From Janthinobacterium sp. 344 (GTDB lineage Bacteria > Pseudomonadota > Gammaproteobacteria > Burkholderiales > Burkholderiaceae_D): a stretch of DNA of 64,000 nucleotides. The stretch covers positions 1 through 64,000 of the forward strand of contig NZ_FOKL01000011.1 of the NCBI RefSeq assembly GCF_900112025.1, given 5' to 3'. The notes beneath the pieces are model-generated. The model was not told where the DNA came from. It was given only the letters and a program-made list of their open reading frames with translations, and made no database searches. Positions 18,946 through 26,711 of the stretch are shown piece by piece. The position numbers and the translations under genes are program-made. Within the stretch, counting starts at the first letter, position 1; each line of letters begins with the position of its first letter.

Positions 18946-19923
18946 ATGCAAAACAGTTTGTTGAAGCCACGTATTATCGATGTTGAAGCTCTCGGTGCAG
19001 GTCACGCCAAGGTCGTGATGGAACCGTTCGAGCGCGGCTATGGCCACACATTGGGTAACGCGTTGCGCCGCGTTCTGCTGTCGTCGATGGTGGGCTACGC
19101 GCCGACCGAAGTGACGATCGCTGGCGTCGTCCACGAATATTCCTCCCTCGATGGCGTGCAAGAAGACGTCGTCGATCTGTTGCTGAACTTGAAGGGTGTG
19201 GTTTTCAAAGTCCACAACCGCGATTCCGTAACGCTGACACTGAAAAAAGAAGGCGAAGGCGCGATCCTGGCCTCCGACATCGACCTGCCGCATGACGTCG
19301 AACTGATCAACCCTGACCACGTGATCGCCCACCTGACCGCTGGTGGCAAGCTGGACATGCAGATCAAGGTTGAAAAAGGCCGCGGCTACGTTCCTGGTAA
19401 CGTGCGTCGCCTGTCGGAAGACACCAACAAGACGATCGGCCGCATCATCCTGGACGCGTCGTTCTCGCCAGTGCGCCGCGTATCGTACTTCGTTGAATCG
19501 GCCCGCGTTGAACAGCGTACCGACCTGGACAAGCTGATCATCAACATCGAAACCAACGGCGTGATCTCGCCGGAAGAAGCGATCCGCCAGTCGGCCCGCG
19601 TCCTGGTGGACCAGTTGAATGTGTTCGCTGCCCTGGAAGGCACGGAAGCCGCCGCCGAAGCGCCATCGCGCGCGCCGCTGGTCGATCCTATCCTGTTGCG
19701 TCCAGTCGACGACCTGGAGTTGACCGTGCGTTCGGCAAACTGCCTGAAAGCGGAAAACATCTACTACATCGGCGACCTGATCCAACGTTCGGAAAACGAA
19801 CTGCTGAAAACGCCAAACCTGGGCCGCAAGTCCCTGAACGAAATCAAGGAAGTGCTGGCATCGCGCGGCTTGACCTTGGGCATGAAGCTGGAAAACTGGC
19901 CGCCTGCCGGCCTGGAAAAGTAA
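18946..19923 (+). CDS. rpoA: RNA polymerase alpha subunit
   Basis: The 325-residue alpha subunit has the N-terminal dimerisation domain ([20 protein letters not shown]) and the C-terminal UP-element and activator-binding domain ([20 protein letters not shown], then [13 protein letters not shown]). The linker runs through [25 protein letters not shown] precedes the ATG. Confidence 0.98.
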   Translation: MQNSLLKPRIIDVEALGAGHAKVVMEPFERGYGHTLGNALRRVLLSSMVGYAPTEVTIAGVVHEYSSLDGVQEDVVDLLLNLKGVVFKVHNRDSVTLTLKKEGEGAILASDIDLPHDVELINPDHVIAHLTAGGKLDMQIKVEKGRGYVPGNVRRLSEDTNKTIGRIILDASFSPVRRVSYFVESARVEQRTDLDKLIINIETNGVISPEEAIRQSARVLVDQLNVFAALEGTEAAAEAPSRAPLVDPILLRPVDDLELTVRSANCLKAENIYYIGDLIQRSENELLKTPNLGRKSLNEIKEVLASRGLTLGMKLENWPPAGLEK

Positions 19924-19936
19924 TTTGTAGCAAACT

Positions 19937-19968
19937 GCCTGGGACAGGTGTCCCAGGCTTTTATTTTG
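19937..19968 (+). terminator. Terminator between rpoA and rplQ
   Basis: GCCTGGGAC (19937-19945) pairs with GTCCCAGGC (19950-19958) around a four-base loop, followed by TTTTATTTT. It is strong on sequence grounds. Confidence 0.7.
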
Positions 19969-20056
19969 TCGTACCAAACCGGTCCGCGGCCAGTCGGGGT
20001 TTCCCGCCCAGCCGATCGAAGAACTGGAATTTAAACACTCACCGAAAGGATTTATC

Positions 20057-20449
20057 ATGCGTCACGGTCACGGCCTCCGTAAACTGAATCGTACCTCGTC
20101 CCACCGTCTGGCAATGCTGCGCAACATGACAGTATCGCTGCTGCGTCACGAAGCGATCAAAACCACCCTGCCAAAAGCAAAAGAACTGCGCCGCGTTGTC
20201 GAGCCAATTCTGACCCTGGGCAAGACCGACTCCCTGGCAAACAAGCGTCTGGCCTTCAACCGCCTGCGCGACCGTGAAATGGTCGTCAAACTGTTCGCTG
20301 AACTGGGCCCACGTTTCGCCAACCGTAACGGTGGTTATGTGCGTATCCTGAAAATGGGTTTCCGCGTCGGCGATAACGCTCCTATGGCGTTCGTTGAACT
20401 GATGGATCGTCCAGATACGACCGAAGCAGTTGAAGTTGCTGGCGAGTAA
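20057..20449 (+). CDS. rplQ: 50S ribosomal protein L17
   Basis: The 130-residue L17 starts [20 protein letters not shown] and ends with [27 protein letters not shown] lies before the ATG. It is the last gene of the ribosomal cluster. Confidence 0.98.
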   Translation: MRHGHGLRKLNRTSSHRLAMLRNMTVSLLRHEAIKTTLPKAKELRRVVEPILTLGKTDSLANKRLAFNRLRDREMVVKLFAELGPRFANRNGGYVRILKMGFRVGDNAPMAFVELMDRPDTTEAVEVAGE

Positions 20450-20470
20450 TCCCAGTAATTGCATCTGAGA

Positions 20471-20500
20471 AAGCCAGGCCTAGCCTGGCTTTTTTGTTTT
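20471..20500 (+). terminator. Terminator after rplQ
   Basis: AAGCCAGGC (20471-20479) pairs with GCCTGGCTT (20483-20491) around CTA and is followed by T5GTTTT. It closes the ribosomal cluster. Confidence 0.8.
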
Positions 20501-20607
20501 CTGCTGCAGCCATTCGTACTGCAGTGTACTATTCTCCTTTCGCGCCGGCCCGGCACATGCGCTGCCTGCTCCGCGCGTCCTCTGTCGAATGGTCGAAAAG
20601 GTAGTTC

Positions 20608-22557
20608 ATGTCCCGTTTCCCCTCCAGCGCCACCGCGCGCGCCGCGCCACGCCATCCTTTGTTCACCTGGTTTGCTGCCTGCCTCTTCCTGCTGGTCGCC
20701 GTTTTTGGCGCCGGCCATGCCCGTGCCGACGATGAATTCCTCGATCCGGAACTGGCGTTCAAGTTTTCCGCGCGCATGCAGGACCCCTCCACCATCGCCG
20801 TCACCTATGTGATCGCCGATGGCTACTATATGTACCACGAGCGCTTCAAGTTCGAGGCCGTGGGGGCCAAGCTGGGCACGCCCGTGTATCCGAAGGGCAA
20901 GGTGAAGTTTGACGACACCTTCCAGAAAAACGTGGAAACCTTCCGCAAGACCCTCACCATCACCATTCCCGTGGAAGCGGCCGGTGCCTTCACCCTGAAG
21001 GCGACGGGCCAGGGCTGCTCCGACAAGGGCCTGTGCTACGCGCCGCAGGATGCCACGGCGCAGCTGGTGGGGGGAGGCGGCGGGCAGAGTCTGGCGCCGG
21101 GCGGTCTGCCGTCGAAATTCGCCTTGCCGGCCGCGCCGGCGGTCGACACGGCGGCCGTCAACGGTCCGCAGGCGCAGGCGTCGCCTGGCGTGTCCGTGAT
21201 GAGCATTCCCCAGGCGGACATCACCAGCACGCCGGACCCGGTGGCGGCGGCGCCCGTGGCGGCAGCGGCCGCGCCGCAGCAAAACGAGATGGGCAAGATC
21301 GAGTCGGCCCTGAAGGGCGGCAAGCTGCTCGTCATCGTGCCCCTGTTCATGCTGCTGGGCCTGGGCCTGGCGTTTACGCCGTGCGTGCTGCCGATGGTGC
21401 CGATTTTGTCGTCGATCATCGTCGGCGATGGCGCCAAGGTCAGCCGTTCGCGCGGCTTGCTGCTGTCGCTGACGTACGCGCTGGGCATGGCCATCGTCTA
21501 CACGGCGCTGGGCGTGGCGGCCGGCCTGGCGGGCGAAGGCCTGGCGGCCAAGCTGCAAAATCCATGGGTGCTGGGCTTCTTTGCCCTGCTGATGGCGGGT
21601 TTGTCGCTGTCGATGTTCGGCTTCTATGAATTGCAGGTGCCGGCTTTCCTGCAAGGCAAGCTGACCTCCGTGTCGAACCAGCAATCGTCGGGCCGCCTGG
21701 CCGGCGTGTTCGTCATGGGCGCCATTTCCGCCCTGATCGTGGGGCCGTGCGTGGCCGCGCCGCTGGCCGGCGCCTTGCTGTACATCAGCCAGACGCGCGA
21801 CGTTGTCATCGGCGGCAGCGCCCTGTTCGCCATGGCGGTGGGCATGAGCGTGCCCTTGATACTGGTGGGCGTGTCGGCCGGCACCCTGCTGCCGCGCGCC
21901 GGCGCCTGGATGGATGCCGTGAAGCGCTTCTTTGGCGTGCTGCTGCTGGGCGTGGCGTGGTGGCTGGTGTCGCCCGTCCTGCCGGGCGCCGTGCAGATGC
22001 TGGGCTGGACAGTCTTGTTTGTCGGCTATGGCATGTATCTGCTGGTGGGCAAGAGCGGGGCGAAAAATGCCTGGGTCGCCAAGGCCTTCGGCCTCGTGTT
22101 CGCCGTGCTGGGCGTGCTGCAGCTGGTCGGCGTGGCCAGCGGTGGCCGCGATCCGCTGGCGCCGCTGGCGCACCTCGGTGGCGGCCAGGTGCACGCGCAA
22201 GCGTTTACGCGTGTCAAAACCGTGGCGCAGCTCGATGCGGCGCTGGCCCAGCTGAATGGCAAGCCCGCCTTGCTGGATTTCTATGCGGACTGGTGCGTGT
22301 CCTGCATCGAGATGGAAAAACTGACCTTCGTCGACCCCGCCGTGCGCGAAAAGATGGGCCAGGCCGTGCTGCTGCAAGTCGATGTGACGGCCAACGATGC
22401 GGACGACAAGGCCATGCTGAAGCGTTTTCAACTGTTTGGACCACCGGGCATCATCATGTTCAACCCGCAGGGGCAGGAGATCGCACAGTCGCGCGTGATC
22501 GGCTTCCAGAGTGCATCGACTTTCCTGACCTCCTTGCGCAAGCTTGACGGGCAGTAA
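20608..22557 (+). CDS. dsbD: Thiol:disulfide interchange protein DsbD
   Basis: The 649-residue protein moves reducing power from cytoplasmic thioredoxin across the inner membrane to periplasmic DsbC and cytochrome c assembly. A signal peptide (residues 1-40) is followed by three modules. The periplasmic alpha domain has Cys137 and Cys143 (GCSDKGLC). The eight-helix beta domain has the redox pair Cys259 (TPCVLP) and Cys381 (GPCVAAP). The thioredoxin-like gamma domain has Cys563 and Cys566 (WCVSC). All six catalytic cysteines are present. The alpha-beta linker is Ala/Pro-rich. The cutA gene that often precedes dsbD is missing, and rplQ is upstream instead. Confidence 0.96.
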   Translation: MSRFPSSATARAAPRHPLFTWFAACLFLLVAVFGAGHARADDEFLDPELAFKFSARMQDPSTIAVTYVIADGYYMYHERFKFEAVGAKLGTPVYPKGKVKFDDTFQKNVETFRKTLTITIPVEAAGAFTLKATGQGCSDKGLCYAPQDATAQLVGGGGGQSLAPGGLPSKFALPAAPAVDTAAVNGPQAQASPGVSVMSIPQADITSTPDPVAAAPVAAAAAPQQNEMGKIESALKGGKLLVIVPLFMLLGLGLAFTPCVLPMVPILSSIIVGDGAKVSRSRGLLLSLTYALGMAIVYTALGVAAGLAGEGLAAKLQNPWVLGFFALLMAGLSLSMFGFYELQVPAFLQGKLTSVSNQQSSGRLAGVFVMGAISALIVGPCVAAPLAGALLYISQTRDVVIGGSALFAMAVGMSVPLILVGVSAGTLLPRAGAWMDAVKRFFGVLLLGVAWWLVSPVLPGAVQMLGWTVLFVGYGMYLLVGKSGAKNAWVAKAFGLVFAVLGVLQLVGVASGGRDPLAPLAHLGGGQVHAQAFTRVKTVAQLDAALAQLNGKPALLDFYADWCVSCIEMEKLTFVDPAVREKMGQAVLLQVDVTANDADDKAMLKRFQLFGPPGIIMFNPQGQEIAQSRVIGFQSASTFLTSLRKLDGQ

Positions 22558-22580
22558 GTATTTACTTGTGTTTGCCATAA

Positions 22581-22611
22581 GAAAAAAGCCCGCATCGCGG
22601 GCTTTTTCTAT
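22581..22611. terminator. Bidirectional terminator between dsbD and the LTXXQ gene
   Basis: GAAAAAAGCCCGC pairs with GCGGGCTTTTTC around a two-base centre. It gives a T run on both strands and lies between convergent genes. Confidence 0.8.
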
Positions 22612-22628
22612 TTCTGCACAGCGAACAC

Positions 22629-23177
22629 TTAGCTGGCTTTGGGATGCTCCTGCATGCCATGGTGTTCGCCATGATGGCGGCCACGCATGCCGCCATGTTT
22701 GCCGCCAGGCACGCTGTCGTCAAACACTTTCTTCTGTTCCGGCGTCAGCACGGCATAGAAGGTTTTCAGCGAGGCCAGGCGGCTTTCCTGGCTGGCGATG
22801 CGTTCCTTCGACATGGCGATCCATTGTTCCATGCGTTCCGGCGCCGACAGCTTGGCCATCGCTTCGCGCTTGGCTTTCCAGTCGCCCATGGGTTTTTTCG
22901 GCGCATTGGCGGCCGTGAACGTGGCCCAGGCCGGTTCCTGCGCGGCCGTCAGCTTCAGCTTGTCGTGCAGGCGGGCCTGGTACTTGGCCATGCGTTCCGC
23001 GGGATTGCTTGCGCGGTGCGGGCCGCGCTGGCCTTCATGTTGTTGCATCTTGGTGCTGGCGGCTGGCGCGCTGGCGGCCGCTTCCTGGGCGTGGACGGTC
23101 AGCGATGCCGCACCCATGCTGAGCACGCTCATGGCGATGATCACATTCTTGCGCAAGGTTTTCATTGAGGCGTTCAT
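22629..23177 (-). CDS. Spy/CpxP-like periplasmic LTXXQ protein
   Basis: The 182-residue protein starts at MNASMKTLRK (ATG at 23177, AAAGGAA upstream). After a signal peptide ending near VHAQ it has an alpha-helical, charged mature part with two LTXXQ signatures, LTAAQEPAW and LTPEQKKVF, about 60 residues apart. It ends in a His/Gly-rich tail (GRHHGEHHGMQEHP) that could bind metal. Spy and CpxP are periplasmic chaperones or stress sensors controlled by BaeSR and CpxAR. The divergent response regulator gene makes control by that system likely. It is longer than E. coli Spy (161 residues) because of the Ala-rich N-terminus and the tail. Confidence 0.85.
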   Translation of the reverse strand: MNASMKTLRKNVIIAMSVLSMGAASLTVHAQEAAASAPAASTKMQQHEGQRGPHRASNPAERMAKYQARLHDKLKLTAAQEPAWATFTAANAPKKPMGDWKAKREAMAKLSAPERMEQWIAMSKERIASQESRLASLKTFYAVLTPEQKKVFDDSVPGGKHGGMRGRHHGEHHGMQEHPKAS

Positions 23178-23364
23178 CTTGATTCCTTTATAAGTGATGA
23201 GAGATGTACATGTTGCTGCACATGAATCCATGTTGGACTCCCCATGTTTCCCCGAAGTGTCCGCTGCCAGACAGTTTGTATCTATATGTTTCCTCACCTC
23301 CCCTATATACAAGACGATACAAATGCGCTGTGCAAGCCATGGCGAAGTGGGGATAATTCGTCCT
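23178..23364. promoter_or_regulatory. Divergent control region with repeated CATGTT motifs
   Basis: CATGTT occurs at 23209, 23229 and 23243 on the plus strand. CATGT (23209-23213) also forms an inverted repeat with ACATG (23220-23224). Repeated hexamers between a response regulator gene and its likely target suggest operator half-sites. No clear -35/-10 pair was found on either strand, though TTGTAT and TATATA elements occur between 23276 and 23315. Confidence 0.35.
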
Positions 23365-24093
23365 ATGGAACCCACTTCTACAATTCTCATCGTCGACGAT
23401 GACCGCGACATCCGCAGTTTGCTGGCGGATTACCTGGAAACGAACGGCTACCGCACCCTGGGCGCGGCGGATGGCACGGCCATGTGGAAAATCCTCGATG
23501 AAACGCGGCCCGATTTGATCGTGCTCGACTTGAACCTGCCTGGTGACGATGGGCTGACCCTGTGCCGCAAGCTGCGCGCCCAGTCGACGGTGCCGGTGAT
23601 CATGTTGACGGCGCGTAATGAGCCGCTGGACCGCATCCTGGGCCTGGAGATGGGCGCCGACGACTACCTGCCGAAACCGTTCGAGCCGCGCGAGTTGCTG
23701 GCGCGCATACGCAGCGTGCTGCGCCGCAGCCATGCCATGCCGTCGAACGTGCCGTCGGACAAGGCGCAGCAAATCCGCTTTTCCGGCTGGACCCTCGATT
23801 TGACGGCGCGCCATTTGCTGAACCCCACGGGTCTCGTGATCATGCTGTCGGGCGCCGAGTTCCGCCTGCTGCGTGTTTTTCTCGAGCACCCGAACCGCGT
23901 GCTCAACCGTGACCAGCTGCTGAACCTGACGCAGGGCCGCGATGCCGACCCGTTCGACCGCTCGATCGACATCCAGATCAGCCGCTTGCGGCAAAAGCTG
24001 GGCGAGGATGCGCGTCTGCCGCAAATCATCAAGACCGTGCGCAACGGCGGCTATGTGCTGGCCGGCCAGGTCAACGTGGAACCGCACGCGTGA
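23365..24093 (+). CDS. OmpR-family response regulator of the RND efflux locus
   Basis: The 242-residue regulator starts MEPTSTILIVDDD. The receiver has phospho-acceptor Asp55 (IVLDLNLPGDDG), MLTARN and the switch Lys in YLPKPF. The winged helix carries LSGAEFRLLRVFLEHPNRVL and FDRSIDIQISRLRQKLGED. It overlaps the kinase gene by four bases (GTGA). It probably controls the divergent Spy-like gene and the efflux genes downstream. The exact subfamily (BaeR, AdeR or another) cannot be settled by eye. Confidence 0.88.
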   Translation: MEPTSTILIVDDDRDIRSLLADYLETNGYRTLGAADGTAMWKILDETRPDLIVLDLNLPGDDGLTLCRKLRAQSTVPVIMLTARNEPLDRILGLEMGADDYLPKPFEPRELLARIRSVLRRSHAMPSNVPSDKAQQIRFSGWTLDLTARHLLNPTGLVIMLSGAEFRLLRVFLEHPNRVLNRDQLLNLTQGRDADPFDRSIDIQISRLRQKLGEDARLPQIIKTVRNGGYVLAGQVNVEPHA

Positions 24094-25448
24094 AGGCCTT
24101 CCTGGGGTCGATGACGGGCCGCGTCTTCATGTTCTTGCTGATCGGCATCGTCGCTTCGGCCGCGCTGACGCAGTGGCTGGCCGTGGGCGAGCGCCAGCGC
24201 GCCATCGAGCAATACCGCGATTACCATGCCGTCGAGCGTGCCGAACAGCTGGTGATGGCGGCCGACGTGGTGCCGCTGGCCTCGCGCGCCGCCTACCTGA
24301 AGGTGGCCAACAAGGGCAGCGTGCGCCTGGAGCTGCGTCCCGAGACGGAACATACGCCCGGCGCGCCAACGGAATTTTCCACCGCCCTGCAAGCCAAGCT
24401 GGGTGAGGGCTTCAAGGTCAGCGCGCTGGCCGAGCGCCCGGCCGCCTGCATCGAGCCGCGCAAATCGCCGGGCATGTTCGGTGCCAAGCCCTGGGGCGGC
24501 ACGTGCGAAAACCTCGACGTGCGCATGCAGGACGGCCACGTGCTGCGCCTGATGGTCCTGCCGCCGCGTCAGCAGCCCCCGTTCAACGAACATAACGACT
24601 GGATGACCTTGCTGCCATTCCTGATCAGCATTGCCATCTTGGCCTACCTGGTCACGCGCATGACCATGCGTCCGCTGAAACAGCTGGCGCAGGCGGCGAA
24701 AGACCTGGGCAACGACATCAACCATCCACCGCTGACCCTGTCGGGCGCCAGCGAGATCCGCCAGGCCAGCGCCGCCTTCAATGCCATGCAGGCGCGCATC
24801 CGCCAGCATATTTCGCAGCGCACGCAAATGCTGGCCGCCATCACGCACGATTTGCAGACCCCGCTGACGCGCTTGCGCCTGCGCCTGGAAAAAGTGGCCG
24901 ATACGGAATTGTATGACCGCCTGGTGGGCGATTTGTCCGCCATGCAGAGCATGGTCAAGGAAGGGCTGGATCTGGCCCGTTCGATGGACAGCACGGAAGC
25001 GATGCAGGCGCTCGACCTCGATTCCCTGCTCGACAGCGTCTGTTCCGACGCCGCTGATGCAGGCCAGAAAGTGACGCTGGGGGGCCAGGCTGGCATGGCC
25101 TTGATGGCGCGCCCCATCGCCATGCGGCGCTGCCTGGTGAACCTGATCGACAACGCCGTCAAATATGGTCAATATGCGCACGTGAGCGTCGAGCGCATCG
25201 CGGGCGCGGCGCGCATCCGTATCCGCGATGGCGGGCCCGGCATTGCGCCGGACCAGCTGGCCAAGGTCTTCGAACCGTTTTACCGCATCGAGACGTCGCG
25301 CTCGCGCGAGTCGGGCGGCACGGGCCTGGGCCTGACCATCGCACGCAACATCGCGGAGCAGCATGGCGCCACGGTCTTGCTGGCCAATCACGTTGACGGT
25401 GGACTGGAAGTCACCCTCATCGTGCCAGAGTATTACGCTGGAAAGTGA
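24090..25448 (+). CDS. Sensor histidine kinase of the RND efflux locus
   Basis: The 452-residue kinase starts with GTG at 24090, overlapping the regulator stop. A first membrane helix (residues 10-30) is followed by a periplasmic domain of about 140 residues with a possible disulfide (ACIEPRKSPGMFG and GGTCENLD). The second helix (LLPFLISIAILAYLVTRM) leads into HAMP. The phospho-acceptor is His253 (AAITHDLQTPLTRLR). N and G boxes are intact: LVNLIDNAVKYG, DGGPGIAPDQ, GGTGLGLTIARN. Confidence 0.88.
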   Translation: MKAFLGSMTGRVFMFLLIGIVASAALTQWLAVGERQRAIEQYRDYHAVERAEQLVMAADVVPLASRAAYLKVANKGSVRLELRPETEHTPGAPTEFSTALQAKLGEGFKVSALAERPAACIEPRKSPGMFGAKPWGGTCENLDVRMQDGHVLRLMVLPPRQQPPFNEHNDWMTLLPFLISIAILAYLVTRMTMRPLKQLAQAAKDLGNDINHPPLTLSGASEIRQASAAFNAMQARIRQHISQRTQMLAAITHDLQTPLTRLRLRLEKVADTELYDRLVGDLSAMQSMVKEGLDLARSMDSTEAMQALDLDSLLDSVCSDAADAGQKVTLGGQAGMALMARPIAMRRCLVNLIDNAVKYGQYAHVSVERIAGAARIRIRDGGPGIAPDQLAKVFEPFYRIETSRSRESGGTGLGLTIARNIAEQHGATVLLANHVDGGLEVTLIVPEYYAGK

Positions 25449-25467
25449 CCATTTCCATGCGACAATA

Positions 25468-25497
25468 TTGCGCTTTATGCCCCTTGGCAACTACATT
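25468..25497 (+). promoter_or_regulatory. Candidate promoter of the efflux operon
   Basis: TTGCGC (25468-25473) and TACATT (25492-25497) are 18 bases apart, 39 bases before the adaptor gene. It would let the pump be expressed apart from the two-component genes. Confidence 0.4.
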
Positions 25498-25535
25498 CAA
25501 CCGGCAGCCCTGCGCTGCAACAGCGTGACAGAACA

Positions 25536-26711
25536 ATGAAAAAGACTAGCGTGGCAATCGTGGTGGGTGCGGCCCTGTGTATCGGTGGTGGCATCTGGTA
25601 TTTCAATCATTCTTCCACGGCTGGCGAGGGTGGCCAGGCAGGCAAAGGGGGCAAGGGTGGGGCGCAGGCGCCAACCACCGTCAGCGTGATCAAGCCGCTG
25701 CGCCAGGATGTGCCGATGGTGCTGCAGGCGAACGGCAGCGTAACGCCGATCAGCAGCGTCGATCTGCACCCGCAGACCACCAGCACGATCACCAAGGTGC
25801 ATATCCGCGAAGGCCAGTCCGTCAAGCAGGGCGAGCTGATGTTTACCCTCGATGCGCGCAGCGAACGCGCGAATGTGGACAAGGCGCAGGCGCAAGTGTT
25901 GCGCGACCGCGCTTCGGTGGCCGATCTGGAACGCCAGCTCAAGCGCAATCAGGAATTGCTGAGCAAGAATTTCATCGCCCAGGGCGCCGTCGACACCTTG
26001 CAAAGCCAGCTTGACGCGGCCCGCGCCCTGCTGGCCGCCGACCAGGCCGCCTTGCGCGCGGCGCAGGTCGATTCCAGCTATACCGTCCTGCGCGCGCCGC
26101 AGGGGGGCAGGGTGGGCGCCATCAATGTCTATGCGGGCAGCCTGGTGCAGCCGACCACGTCGCTGACCAGCATCACCCAGCTCGACCCGATCGACGTGGC
26201 CTTCACCTTGCCGGAAAGCAGCTTGTCCGGCTTGCTGTCGGCGCAAAAGGCGGGCGAGGTGGCCGTCACGGCACTGCTGGCCGATGCGGGCGGCAAGCAG
26301 CTCGACGGCAAACTGAGTTTCATCGATAACGCCGTCGATCCCGCCACAGGCGTGATCAAGGTCAAGGCGCGTTTCAATAATGGCGGCACCGACCTGTGGC
26401 CGGGCCAGTACGTCAACACGCAGCTGACCGTGCGCACGCTCAAGGATGCGCTGGTGATCCCGCAAAACGCCATCATCACGAATACCACGGGCATCTTCGT
26501 GTACTCGATGGAGCCCGATAACACCGCCAAGATGCGCAAGATTGCCCGCGTGTATGCGTTCGGGCCGAATGCCGTTGTCACGGGTTTGAATGGCGATGAG
26601 CAAGTCATCGTCGATGGCAAGCAAAACCTGCGTCCGGGCAGCAAGGTGCGCCTGGCGGACAAACACAAGGCCGCCGATGGCGCCGCCGCACCGCAGGGCA
26701 AGCCAGCATGA
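25536..26711 (+). CDS. RND efflux periplasmic adaptor (MdtA/AcrA-like)
   Basis: The 391-residue membrane fusion protein has an N-terminal membrane anchor (residues 5-22) and a Gly/Lys-rich linker. The split lipoyl domain follows (TTSTITKVHIREGQSVKQGELMFTLDARS, split across the hairpin, and SSYTVLRAPQGGRVGAINVYAG), then a coiled-coil hairpin (residues 110-170) and beta-barrel and membrane-proximal domains. It links an inner-membrane RND pump to an outer-membrane channel. No outer-membrane channel gene is in the operon. Its stop overlaps the pump start by four bases (ATGA). Confidence 0.9.
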   Translation: MKKTSVAIVVGAALCIGGGIWYFNHSSTAGEGGQAGKGGKGGAQAPTTVSVIKPLRQDVPMVLQANGSVTPISSVDLHPQTTSTITKVHIREGQSVKQGELMFTLDARSERANVDKAQAQVLRDRASVADLERQLKRNQELLSKNFIAQGAVDTLQSQLDAARALLAADQAALRAAQVDSSYTVLRAPQGGRVGAINVYAGSLVQPTTSLTSITQLDPIDVAFTLPESSLSGLLSAQKAGEVAVTALLADAGGKQLDGKLSFIDNAVDPATGVIKVKARFNNGGTDLWPGQYVNTQLTVRTLKDALVIPQNAIITNTTGIFVYSMEPDNTAKMRKIARVYAFGPNAVVTGLNGDEQVIVDGKQNLRPGSKVRLADKHKAADGAAAPQGKPA

